Positions 19,652 through 29,162 of a stretch of 35,749 bases of DNA are shown piece after piece (positions within the stretch are counted from its first letter, which is position 1; every line of letters starts with the position of its first letter). Where the stretch lies: NCBI GenBank assembly GCA_032718475.1, contig JAUCBJ010007642.1:1-35749 (forward strand), read 5' to 3'. Position numbers and translations under genes: made by a program. The stretch is from Nemertoderma westbladi (Eukaryota > Xenacoelomorpha > Nemertodermatida > Nemertodermatidae). A model generated the notes under the pieces. That model searched no databases and was not told the DNA's origin. It was given only the letters and a program-made list of their open reading frames with translations.

Positions 19652-20210
19652 CTACTACTACTACTAGGATCGGCATGCTGCATTGCAGCTGCATTTTTAA
19701 GAATGCTGTGCCGCCGGCTTGTCAACAAAATTGCGCCGCCACAACTCCCTATCACCCATGACATTTGCTAGATCATCCGCATCTTTAAGGCCAGTGTCCT
19801 TTAAGATGCGTCTCAAGAAAGTCATGGGCTGTCCACCATGCTTATTCACTCCATGAGGCTGCCAAAGTACAAAATTATGCACTGGCTGGTCCTCACGGCG
19901 AAAGCAATGTCCTGCAAAGCGGAGGCGATTTTGTTCTAGTGTCAAGCTTGGGGGAACCAATGAGACACCTCCAATGTTATATAGTGTCTGGTTGGAGATG
20001 TGTGCATTGTACTTGACACAATAAACCCGGCGTAGCATTCTTGTGAATGTGCAATCCAGAGATTTGGTGTCCTCAGCAGTTAGAGCCCAGCATGGACTCC
20101 CGTAGAGGAGTACTGGAACTACTGCTGCTCTAAATAATCGGACCTTAAGTTTCCGATTAATTCTCGGTGACTTCCAAATCCTGGAAAGCCTATTCCCTTA
20201 CGTATTCGAA
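19652..20210 (-). mobile_element. LINE copy 2, 3' end only
   Basis: Same family as copy 1, ending in a (TAG)n tail (plus 19652-19666). The coding part 19697-20038 (-) gives the C-terminal 113 residues, and the Trp codon lost in copy 1 is intact just upstream. Compared with copy 1 there is an extra CCG near the end and an 18-base deletion near 20195. TGCCATCTA occurs at 19646-19654 and 20220-20228, a likely target duplication with nine extra bases at the truncated 5' junction. Confidence 0.9.
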
Positions 20211-20228
20211 ATTCGATAATGCCATCTA

Positions 20229-20643
20229 GGTTAGCCTTTGAGTAGCGGTATAAATAGTGGACCATCTGTCGTACTTCAGTAGTTCTTCTGTGGGCCGCTA
20301 GGGGGCGAATTGTAAGAAATCTAGTAGATATAAGTATAGAACCGACCAGCCATCAGATTCATCTGAAATTTGGTAGGGTGACCTGGTCCACTATGGGCCA
20401 CACATCGGCTTATCTATATTACTTGTTGCCCGAATTCCCCACGAATGTGTTGGCCTCCCTTAAATTACTTATATTTTTCTATTATTATTATTCGATTAAT
20501 TTCGATTATGTGCTGTTTAAACTTAGCTACTATTTTTGATTGGATCCTGAAAATCAATCTTTCACTTTTACTTTTTTTTTCTTTAACAACTCCAACTCTA
20601 CAATAAATATATGAAGGTTATAAATGTAAATAATTTGTAAATA
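20229..20643 (+). other. 5' flank of the NAAA-like gene
   Basis: No coding content. It contains a CTCF-like motif at 20295-20307 and AT-rich sequence just before the ATG. No convincing TATA box or initiator could be chosen. Confidence 0.35.
20295..20307 (+). promoter_or_regulatory. CTCF-like core motif
   Basis: CCGCTAGGGGGCG fits the bilaterian CTCF core (C-C-x-x-x-AGGGGGC-G) closely. It lies about 340 bases upstream of the NAAA-like ATG, between LINE copy 2 and the gene. Motif match only; chance occurrence is possible. Confidence 0.35.
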
Positions 20644-20876
20644 ATGAAGGTGATTGTGGGTTTAATTATTTATATCACACATAGTTACCCTGCGTATGAG
20701 GCTTTTACAACTGATCCTAGTAGATTAAACAGGTCTTTATTTCACTACCGCAAATCAATCCATGATGTTCCCACATATAAACTCGACTTGGACCTTCCGC
20801 CCAAACAAAGATGGAAACATATATTCGCTGACTTTAATTCAACTTATCTCAAGGAAGGAATCAATGATATGTTTAT
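20644..20876 (+). CDS. NAAA-like exon 1
   Basis: Seventy-seven codons plus two bases, ending before the donor GTAAGT at 20877. It encodes the signal-like N-terminus and the LDLPPKQRW motif of the propeptide/alpha part. Confidence 0.85.
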
Positions 20877-22274
20877 GTAAGTTATATACAGGCACGTTAT
20901 AGAGCATTTATAATGCAATAACGTAAGTTACAGAGAAGTAATAATAATGATAATAATTATAGGTGCATCATCTGTGTGCATTGTGTGATTCATGCAATAA
21001 TAGGCATTCAAAACACAATAATAAATAAAGGTAAATAATATAATAGTGTATTTCTATAATATTATATAGTATTAGTGTCCTAGTTAACGAGTGAATACAG
21101 CGCCTCAACTGCTTTCACAGGAATCTTTGCTGGCGCATGTTCAAATCCAACTGATGGCTATAGAAATTTCGCACTGTTGTGTCCCTAGGCAAGACACTTT
21201 ATACATTAGTGTCTACGCCAACCCAGCGGTATAATGGGAACCTGGCCTTGCTGGGGTAATAATAATAAAAGCGCTTTGAGTATGCCGAACGTAGCGCTAT
21301 TTATAAAAAAAAATGGTGGGCCCTGGCGGAGGTCGAACCCACAACCAATTCATTGTAAGTTCGACTCTCAACCAAATGAGCTTTCCTCACCATAATTAAA
21401 TTAATAATAATTAATACTATTATTATATTATTTATTGTTAACGGTTTATCGATCGCTTAATATATTACTTACAGGCATGTTGAGCCAAGGGAAGCTATAC
21501 CACTTATTAGAAAATTAGCGAGTTACATTACGCAATACCTACCCTACGAGTATGCAGAGGAAATGATTGGAATTGCGGAAGTAACCGGAATCGGTCTAGG
21601 GGATATTGTTTTTGTTAACCTCATGTACGAAGCTACAACGTAAGTGTAGTTACACTGTATATTAGCTTCTATAATGAATGCACTGGGTATATAAATTTAA
21701 TAATTAGCAAGTCGTGGACTGGTTACAAACCTACAATATTTCACCTTAATTTAAGAAAAAAATCAGGATTTATTATTACTTTAACAAATTTTCACCTTAA
21801 ATGATTTTTTATTTTTTATACACATGTCAAAAGCACATGTTACAGTTTCAAATTTATCGGCTGTTGTTGTCGGCGTTTAGTTTACACCCATTGGTCGTTT
21901 TGCAGACGGTATTTTAATAAGAACTTATCTGACTTGATGGACGATTTCTCTCTCAAACCCACCACCACCGTGTATTTTGTTCACCATATAGTAAAAGGTG
22001 AGGAAACCGACCCAAGAACAATAGATGGGATCTTTAAAAAATATTGTTCTTATTCGTTGTTTTTTTATTCTATTTCAAATTTTTTCATATAATTTTCTTG
22101 GTACCGATATATTGTAGTTTCCCAAATGTTTTACTTTAAAGGTTCAAATATTGCACCAGCATTATCACCGAAAATGCAGATGGAACAATCTATCATTCGC
22201 GAAATTTGGATTTTGAATTTACTGTTTTCCTAAGTTATTGCCTAATCAATGTGGAATTTGTGAAGAACAACAAA
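20644..22274 (+). CDS. NAAA/acid-ceramidase-like amidase, exons 1-3 (partial)
   Basis: This is an N-terminal-nucleophile hydrolase of lysosomal fatty-acid amides (N-acylethanolamines or ceramide). Three exons (20644-20876, 21475-21639, 22142-22274) join in phase to 177 codons. The start ATG has an in-frame TAA two codons upstream. A hydrophobic start (IVGLIIYI) suits a signal peptide. LDLPPKQRW and NLMYE are family hallmarks. CTSII places the nucleophile at Cys137, followed by Arg153 and Asp156 in HSRNLDF; these spacings (+16, +19) equal those of the Cys/Arg/Asp catalytic residues in ASAH1 and NAAA. The stretch after NLDF lacks the ASAH1-specific insertion, which favours NAAA. The rest of the enzyme (about 180-220 residues) was not found to the right. 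Confidence 0.85.
21085..21312 (+). mobile_element. SINE with L2-type 3' tail, in intron 1
   Basis: A tRNA-like B box GTTCAAATCC lies at 21139-21148. A central block follows with TGTCCCTAGGCAAGACACTT and GGTATAATGGGAACC. The 3' part has AAAGCGCTTTGAGTA and GTAGCGCTATTTATAAA, typical of L2-related LINE/SINE tails, and ends in an A run. The A box is weak. Confidence 0.65.
21313..21393 (-). mobile_element. tRNA-like SINE head, in intron 1
   Basis: On the minus strand an A box-like TTGGTTGAGAG (plus 21365-21375) and a perfect B box GGGTTCGACC (plus 21331-21340) lie at tRNA spacing, beginning TGGTGAGGAAAGC and ending GGGCCCACCA. The arms do not make a good cloverleaf by eye, so it is read as a SINE head and not a functional tRNA. 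It abuts the A-tail of the neighbouring SINE head-to-tail on opposite strands. Confidence 0.6.
21475..21639 (+). CDS. NAAA-like exon 2
   Basis: Acceptor TTACAG at 21469-21474 and donor GTAAGT at 21640. The first base completes a Met codon left by exon 1. It encodes the helical alpha part, with PYEYAEEMIGIAEVTGIGLG and VNLMYEAT. Confidence 0.85.
21906..21997 (+). other. Possible cryptic or poison exon in intron 2
   Basis: A 92-base segment between CGTTTTGCAG and GTGAGG is open in the phase delivered by exon 2. Its length is not a multiple of three, so inclusion would put exon 3 out of frame and bring a stop within it. Skipping it restores the catalytic CTSII frame. The peptide is not recognised. 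Confidence 0.3.
22142..22274 (+). CDS. NAAA-like exon 3 with catalytic Cys
   Basis: Acceptor AAAG at 22138-22141 and donor GTAAGT at 22275. The first base completes a Thr codon from exon 2 and the exon ends on a codon boundary. It encodes CTSII, HSRNLDF and VEFVKNNK, the start of the mature beta chain. In this family the chain is cut just before the Cys. Confidence 0.85.
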
Positions 22275-22275
22275 G

Positions 22276-23650
22276 TAAGTCACATTGATAAGTAACATTA
22301 GTATTTTTTACAATTAATATTATCTCCATAATTTATGATTTTAATGTTAATTTGTTTGTACAAATTATAAGATACAATTTATGATAAGCTTTGCAATAAG
22401 TAGGCCTACAATTAATAGCCAATTTAAAAATAGCATCTTAGAATCAGTTAATTAAATATTAATGCTAATTGGACCAAGGTTTATTTTCTTATCGCACCAG
22501 AGATTCTTATATAAAGAGGTTAAGGGAGGGGGGGGGGGGGGGGGTTGACTAATTCAGAAAAAAAATCGATTTTTCATTTTCAATCTCACCTGGTGCAGAT
22601 TTCAAAACTTCAAACTGGTTGTCAATAGCTAATGTAGTTCAAAAGTTATGAATGATAATGTTAACCTCCCTTACTCTTCGTAAATCTCTGTGAAAACTGT
22701 CTTGTCAGTGATTCTGTTACTGAAGGTTTGTCTGTCAAAATATAACAAAAGCATTCATTCTAGCTAAATGTTATGTTACGGGGCTTTTCCATGTCGCTGA
22801 TTTCATTCCAAACATTTGTTTCACTTTAAACCAAAACTATTCTGTCTCTATGTCTGTCTGTCAGTCTGTCTATCTGTCCGACGATATGTTCTGTCAAAAT
22901 ACAAGGACATCATACCACCTAGCTAAAATTTCTTTGTTGTTGTTTTTTTGGTCGCTGATTTCATTTCCGAATTTAGTTTTAATTTGATTATTCCGAATCG
23001 GAATTTGGAATCCGTATTCCGAAATGTGATTCCGAATCTGAAATCAGTTTTTCGAAAAGTTGTTTCGTTCTTGAGTTATGGCAACTTTTGTAATTTTCCC
23101 ACAAAATTTGAAAATTTTTAATTTTGGTGCAGCACCACATTTGACACCAAAAAAGACCATCAAACACCCAGAAATTTTGAAATATTTGGGCAATTCCACG
23201 TGACACTACTGGACAAAGTGACGTTTTTAGCGCCATTGATTTAATGATTTCAACCAAAATATTCTAAGAAAAATTGTATATTGTAATGTTTTCACCATTC
23301 ATTCAAAGGATAAATTATAATTTCTCAGTATAGAACTTAATTATTGTAATTTATTCAAATTTCGCTAAAAAATATCCGATTGAGTTGGTGTGACACTACT
23401 GGACACAAAATGCTCCAGCTAAAAAAATGAAAAAAGTTATCTTATCTTATATTTCTGCTCTATTTGAAGGTGTGGACAGTCAAAAATTTACCAGTGGATT
23501 CAAGCATAGGTTAAATTTTTTCATGGCACAATTTTTTTTTAGAAAAATAAACACAAATTTATGTAGTTGTACAAATAATGTGTGACAATACGGGACGTTT
23601 TTCCCATGCTCATTTGACTGTACTGTACTACTGTAGGTTACTAATACCAG
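22276..23650. other. Diverged repeats and AT-rich DNA
   Basis: No exon of the NAAA-like gene was recognised. A 17-base G run sits at 22528-22544. Between about 22650 and 22990 two diverged units of about 155 bases share TCTGTCAAAATA, CTAGCTAAA and GTCGCTGATTTCATT. TGTGACACTACTGGACA occurs at about 23200 and 23390. GTCTGTCTGTC-type runs recur near 22850. Confidence 0.5.
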
Positions 23651-23655
23651 GTTAA

Positions 23656-24657
23656 GAGCCCCGGTAGCGCTACTTCAAATCGCGATACTTAAAATTTTGC
23701 AAAAATTTTTTTAATTTCATCTAGAGCAGATTTTTATCAAGATTCCAAATTTGAAAACCGTTTAGCAAGATCTGTCCTACTTCTCGAGATATTACTGTCT
23801 GTCCGTTTTACTGTTGGTTTGTCCGTCTGTATGTCTGTCCGTCAATAAAAACCATACGATCTGTCTAAAAAATTCCCTGTATGGGTTTTCGTGGTCGGTG
23901 ACTTCATTTCTGATGTCCTTAATCAAATTTGGCCTCGTCGGTTCTGTCTGTATGCCTGTCAGTCTGTCTGTCAAAATTTAACCGACAGCCAAACAGACAA
24001 TTTGGAAGTCATCAAATGTTAAAATTGACACTCAAAATGAATTCTGCGACAGACTTTCTCACATATATTAACAGACAATTTTTGCGCGGGAAGGTTCAAA
24101 TTCTAAAGGCAATTATCTCGGAATGGTATTTTCTGACCTAAAATTTTCTGGCCTTCAGATAATTCAATTTTCAATAAATTTTCAGAAAGTTTGCTCAGAG
24201 GGGTTCTCTGATGTGCTCTCTTCAGATATCTCGATCTCGAATTCTGATTGTTTCATTCCAATATGGAAATAAATGGCCAAAATTGAATGAAATATTGATA
24301 ATTTTTAATTTGTCAAAATTAAACATTAAACAAAACAAAAAACAGCACCAAAATGACAATTTTTAATTGATTTTCGAAATTTTGCTTCGAGATATTGAAA
24401 GAGCATACATTTTTGATGCGATTTGAAAAATTAGAAAGAAAAATACTCAAGATTGAATCTGCTGAAGGTTTTTGGATTTTTGTCCAAAAATTTGTCAATA
24501 TTTTTCCAAATTTTTGAAAAATTTGAATTTTTTTAATTTTATTCATAATTACAAATCTTCCATTGACCTTCATACAAAGTTATGGTCGTTTCTGACAATG
24601 AGAAGTTGCTCTAACAAGGCAATATAAAAATTATGTCCATGTAGCGCTACCGGGGTC
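23656..24657. mobile_element. 1.0-kb TTAA-flanked inverted-repeat element (piggyBac-like MITE?)
   Basis: The left end GAGCCCCGGTAGCGCTAC and the reverse complement of the right end, GACCCCGGTAGCGCTAC, match except for one base. TTAA sits directly outside both ends (23652-23655, 24658-24661), the target site of piggyBac-type transposases. The interior is AT-rich with GTCTGTCCGTC runs and no transposase. It could also be an unrelated element with chance TTAA, since the DNA is AT-rich. Confidence 0.55.
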
Positions 24658-24661
24658 TTAA

Positions 24662-24999
24662 ATGTGTTGAGATCCCTCTCTCTAATGAAGGAGCTCAGTT
24701 GATTTCGTGACACTCCACCAATTTTTGACCAATTGAGATTAAAAATTGTAGATAAATGTTACACTACAGGACATGCAGAACAATTGTAAATGGAAAACTG
24801 CAAATTAAGACCGTTTTAAAGCATGTAGATAACTCAATACATATAAAAACATAAACATATGTGCACTTCAACATATTGACAATACAATACAAAAAAAAAC
24901 AGAAATTAATATAATATACAATAAATAAATAATATAACAATTAATCTACATCTAGATGACTCTGCTAATTTGATTGACACCGAAGACATTCCTTAGTTA
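24662..24999. other. AT-rich flank, nothing recognised
   Basis: GTGACACTCC and TTACACTACAGGACATG near 24706-24775 echo the GTGACACTACTGGACA motif left of the TTAA element, so the element may have inserted into an older repeat. No gene seen. Confidence 0.35.
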
Positions 25000-27950
25000 G
25001 TATTTATTTGTTTAGTGGGATAATGTAGCCAAGTAACTTTAAACGCTCTGTTGCTTCTAGAATAAGAACTTTCGAAAAGTTAATGCTGACTGCAGATTTA
25101 TTCACCCTCAACATAATAAAGCTTGTTTTGTCTCTGTCGATTTCCATTCCCAGTTCCATTAGACATTATATTCTGTGTCTTTCGTCCTGAATCATCGATT
25201 TAAACCCGCTTATAATAAAAATAACATCAGCATACGATACGATATTGTGAAACAATGTGTTTCCTCGGATAGAATGGATGTCCGAGTATTGATTGCAATA
25301 TTTGGATTTATGAGTGTGGATTTAGCGTATATAATAGTGTATAATTGACGGTAGGGCCGATTAGGGAACCTTATCCTATTCATCTGATTGTGTATTTATC
25401 TTCTTCCCATATTATCTTCTTCTTTTATAAGTTTTCCTTGACTCCATGAAAGCTTCCCAGTATTCTTCTGAGTTTTTGTTGTTGGACTTCCCGTTTTAAA
25501 CAAGCTCTTTGATGTTTCCTTGACCCTGGTTAAATTTTTCCTTTGGACATATAGGTTCTTTGTTGTTAATTTCCCATTAGTTATTACAATGTACTGTTTG
25601 CTTTCGGTAAATAGAATTTCACTAAAAAGTAAATTTTCATCGGCCACTAGGCTAGGGATTACGCACAAAGTCTGACGACTTATCTCCAGTGCGGTCCCCC
25701 CAGAACTTTACTCCCCAGAGGAAACTCCAGTACTCATTTAGCTACCACTTAAGGATGCAAGGCAGAGATGCGCCCTGGCTGGTCCCTTTAAAGCATTCGT
25801 GCCGAAACGAAAACTGCCCTGGCCCATGTGAGGATCGAACCCACGACCTACGGGAGATGTGAATTCAATGCAACCACTACACCAAGGTGGAACCCAAATT
25901 CACTGACTTTGTCAGTATATTCATTTAGGTTTTGTTCAGTCCAATCCTTCAAATCCAACGGCATCTCCTTGTTCAGGTTTTCAATTCTATTTGAAACTTT
26001 ATCTTTTTATAGTATTTTCTTTGCATGAGTTGTCTTGCTCCATTGGAAACGAATTACCTTTCTTGAAGAGCTTCTTTTGTTGGTGCCCTTGCATGCGTTC
26101 TTCTCGTCATCCACTGTAAAAGTCATGTCCATCAAAATAGAGCAGTGATCAGAGTTATTATCACATTCCTGATCTTTGACTGTTCCAGATATTACCAGTT
26201 TGCTATAAGCTTATTGAATTACAATATGGTCAATATAAGATCTTTAGTTGTTATTACCATAATAAGTCACTACATTGTGTCGATAGCAGATAGATTGTTT
26301 GAGATCAGGAACCTGTTAAAAGGCAAGCCATTTCGATTTAGCTTACTGTGAGAGTAATGTGGGTCATGAGAGTTTCCTAGGTCAGCATTGGCATCCATCA
26401 GAAGAGTGGGTATAGCTTCAGGGTACTGATACAATAGACTTTCAATATTTCCTAAGAATTCAATATAAATAATGCTACCTTTAGAGACATAAGAAGCATA
26501 TCCTGAGATGAAAAGAATCGGTTGTCTCATCACCTTAGACATATGCAAACATAACATACGATATTATTAGATTCTGTTGAAATCTTTATGCAGCCTTTCA
26601 CTAAAGAGTTTCTCAGGAAAAGGGCCACTCCAACCTTTCCTCTATGTGCTGATATTTTGGTCTGGAATTTTTCTTAGGAACACTTGAAATTACTATCAAG
26701 AATAGTTGAGTTGGGTGTGTTGTTCCCCAGAATGAATATGGCTTCCATAGGGTCTAGCCAATGCTCTTATAAGCATAATATATCACATGGAGTTGAAAAG
26801 CATCTTGATATAATTTATTTATATCAAATATCTAATATCATATCATATATTTATATTATCTATATATTATTTATATATAGATATCATATATCAAAAATAT
26901 TTATATCAATATATTATTTATATACATCAGTTTGTTTTATTGACCTTGTAGTTCCATTGTTTGGAATGCTTTGATCCTTATCATAAGTGTAAAACACGTT
27001 GTGCTTGAAAGCGATTGATCGATGAAAATGTATTGCTATATGATGTATCAGTATGGAAAAAACTGGCCCTATCTTGCCATAAGCAACCCCTTACTCCGAC
27101 TGGCCAGAAGTCACTTGAGCGCAACTGTTTTGAATGTAAGATGTCTATTGAAAACTTCATGTTTTTTATACCTTGTCGTATTCTTGTTGTAATCCTTTGA
27201 GCTTTTATTCCCTTGGAACTGAGATAACTTTCCATGAATCAGTTTCATGTTTATTTCTATTCAGTCCAGTGATAAAGAATAGCTGGTATCTTTTATTATT
27301 TGATCTGTTCTGATTGTATTTCTATAGCATCTGTGAGGAGTTATTATATCGCCGATGGTTTGTTGATCTGGGTTCGCTTTGAATAGGCCATTCATCCGTC
27401 ACGATATATTCAGCTTCTTCCTCTCCAGCCTTTGTTTTATTAATCTTTCTTATAACTGTTTGTGTAATCATCTTATTGATATTGGTATTTGCACCCTCAA
27501 CCGGGTGTTAGACAATTGGCTATTTTGCATGTGTGCACTGTCATGTAATTTATCTAGCCCAGTTTGAATTCGTTGATGGTATCCATATTGAAATTCATTT
27601 GCATTTTTTGGGTTGCTATGTTACTTTCAGGAGCTCATGGTCTGTTTGACAAAGACGAGACTGTATGGTTGATACAGCTGATGCAAAATCTTGCTTTAGA
27701 GATTCGAGGGTAATGACTTCATCACTTGAGGCAACTTGACATTTAATCTTTGTCTCCATGATTCCACCAGCTTGTTCTCTATCACTGACTTCATCAACCT
27801 CAAGTTGTGAATTCCTTGGTTTCAGTTTGAAGGTAAAAGCCTGGATTGGTGTCATAAGAACCTTTGTTTGCTCATAGATTTCATCTTTATACGTTAGTAG
27901 TGAACCTAGTTGCATGTAATATTTTCAAAATGATTGGGAGCTAAGGATTT
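25000..27950 (-). mobile_element. Decayed LINE of a second type
   Basis: Minus-strand LINE traces run in the right order. Coding-like segments (27616-27915, about 27380-27500) lie first. An endonuclease start (FSIDILHSKQ, near 27150) and EHWLDPMEAIF (near 26750) follow. RGKVGVALFLRNS and LLMDANADLG with NRFLISNNLSAIDT come next, then NSDHCSIL near 26130. The RT remnant has YADVIFII and LGYII at about 25020-25240. Stops and frameshifts are frequent. The endonuclease start resembles R1/I/jockey-group LINEs. An AT-rich insertion lies at about 26790-26950 and a SINE at about 25695-25897. Most of the RT core is missing. Confidence 0.7.
25695..25897 (-). mobile_element. tRNA-derived SINE nested in the decayed LINE
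   Basis: On the minus strand, A box TGGTGTAGTGG (plus 25874-25884) and B box GGGTTCGATCC (plus 25832-25842) are at tRNA spacing. The head begins GGGTTCCACCTTGGTG and reads like a tRNA-Glu relative. A body of about 120 bases with GGGACCAGCCAGGGCGC follows. The LINE coding trace continues on both sides. Exact 3' end uncertain. Confidence 0.75.
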
Positions 27951-28539
27951 AAGTACTGTTACAAGGATTTCGAATTCGAATTTGGAAAGTTTTCGCAGGG
28001 ATCCATTTGCATCAACTACATTATTGTTTATATTACTTTCAAATTTGATTAATTGGATTGAAGAATTGGGTTATCTTGTTCGCATTGGTTTTACAGGCAG
28101 GATAGGCTTGTGTCAGACCTGTATCCTGTGCTTTTCTCCACATCTAATTGGATAATGGCTGCAGAATGTTTTGATAAACAGGATTTCAGCATATCACTCC
28201 TATTATCTTTTGGTAGTGATTTCATAAATTATGTAATTTAAAATACCATCAAACCAATAGGAATAATCCCTTCAAGCAATATTAAATTAACTTTCCTATA
28301 TAGTCCTATTAGTAATAGTCCCAATAGTTATAACAAAGTTTGTTATAAGAGGTTCTAAATAAAGGTGGCAGCACCCTGCCGCCCTGGGGATTAAGTTATA
28401 ATTATATAAACACTGCCGCCTTATTAATGAACATGGTCCTGAATTATTTAGAATGAAAAAGGCGTCAGTGTATACCGCCTTTATTTAATGGTTAGTCCGC
28501 AAAGAGTTAAATAATTTGTTAAAATTGCAAATCTTACAA
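27951..28539. other. AT-rich DNA, nothing recognised
   Basis: Short GCCGCC-containing segments near 28380-28480 recur (CTGCCGCC at 28376 and 28412), possibly the edge of a small repeat. No ORF or RNA gene supported. Confidence 0.3.
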
Positions 28540-29115
28540 AAGTGGTCATTGATAACGCGGTCAATGGTGCATCTGCCATATTTGAAGGGGAGATGGATTA
28601 TATGCTCTTCGTTGATGCCAAGAACGCATTCAACTCCATTAGCAGGCCCATCACACACTGGAACTGCCAATTCCTGCGGCGCTGTTCAAAGTGTACCACA
28701 ATTGCCATGCAGACCTCTACCTACATAGGAGCAATGAACCACTATGGAACTCGGATTGGATTCAGGTTGACCCAGATGCAAAGATTGGGTATGGCTGTGC
28801 GACTCTACCAATGATTAGGAAGTTAGGGCAACTAGAACCCGACATTGACACCTCCCCACTCTAGTGCCAGAAATGAGTTTGTGAAGGAAAATGTTTTTGG
28901 ATGGGTGAACAGCATTCCGCCCACACAAGAGTATCACAGTGTGTACAGGTGGATTGGGATTGCCTGTTTCGTATAGTACTGTCCACCAATGAGGATATCA
29001 TGCCCATCCCGTCAGCCCTCCTCCGAGAATTGCTGTTTGGAACTACTAAAGGCTTTGAAGACCGGCTCAACAATCCAAGTACCAGAGCATGAGTCACCAC
29101 TGAACCAGGCCCTGA
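28540..29115 (+). pseudogene. Reverse-transcriptase relic, other family
   Basis: The plus-strand frame holds LFVDAKNAFNSISR, matching the RT motif A region of elements with V-D-A-x-N-A-F-N. The matching upstream segment (IDNAVNGASAIFEG) precedes it and downstream residues follow without the later RT motifs. After about 28820 another frame shows ARNEFVKENVFGWVNSI, also typical of that protein type. Stops and deletions are present. The exact retroelement class is uncertain. LINE copy 3 starts at its right edge. Confidence 0.55.
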
Positions 29116-29162
29116 AAATGTGACTACTACTAGGATCGGCATGCTGCATTGCAGCTGCATTT

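Noticed and set aside
21331-21393. tRNA gene on the minus strand in intron 1
   Set aside because: B box is good, but no convincing cloverleaf; read as a SINE head.
25825-25895. tRNA gene on the minus strand
   Set aside because: A and B boxes are present but the arms pair poorly by eye and a SINE body follows, so a SINE fits better.
28485-28670. Minus-strand small ORF
   Set aside because: It overlaps the plus-strand RT relic, which has motif support.
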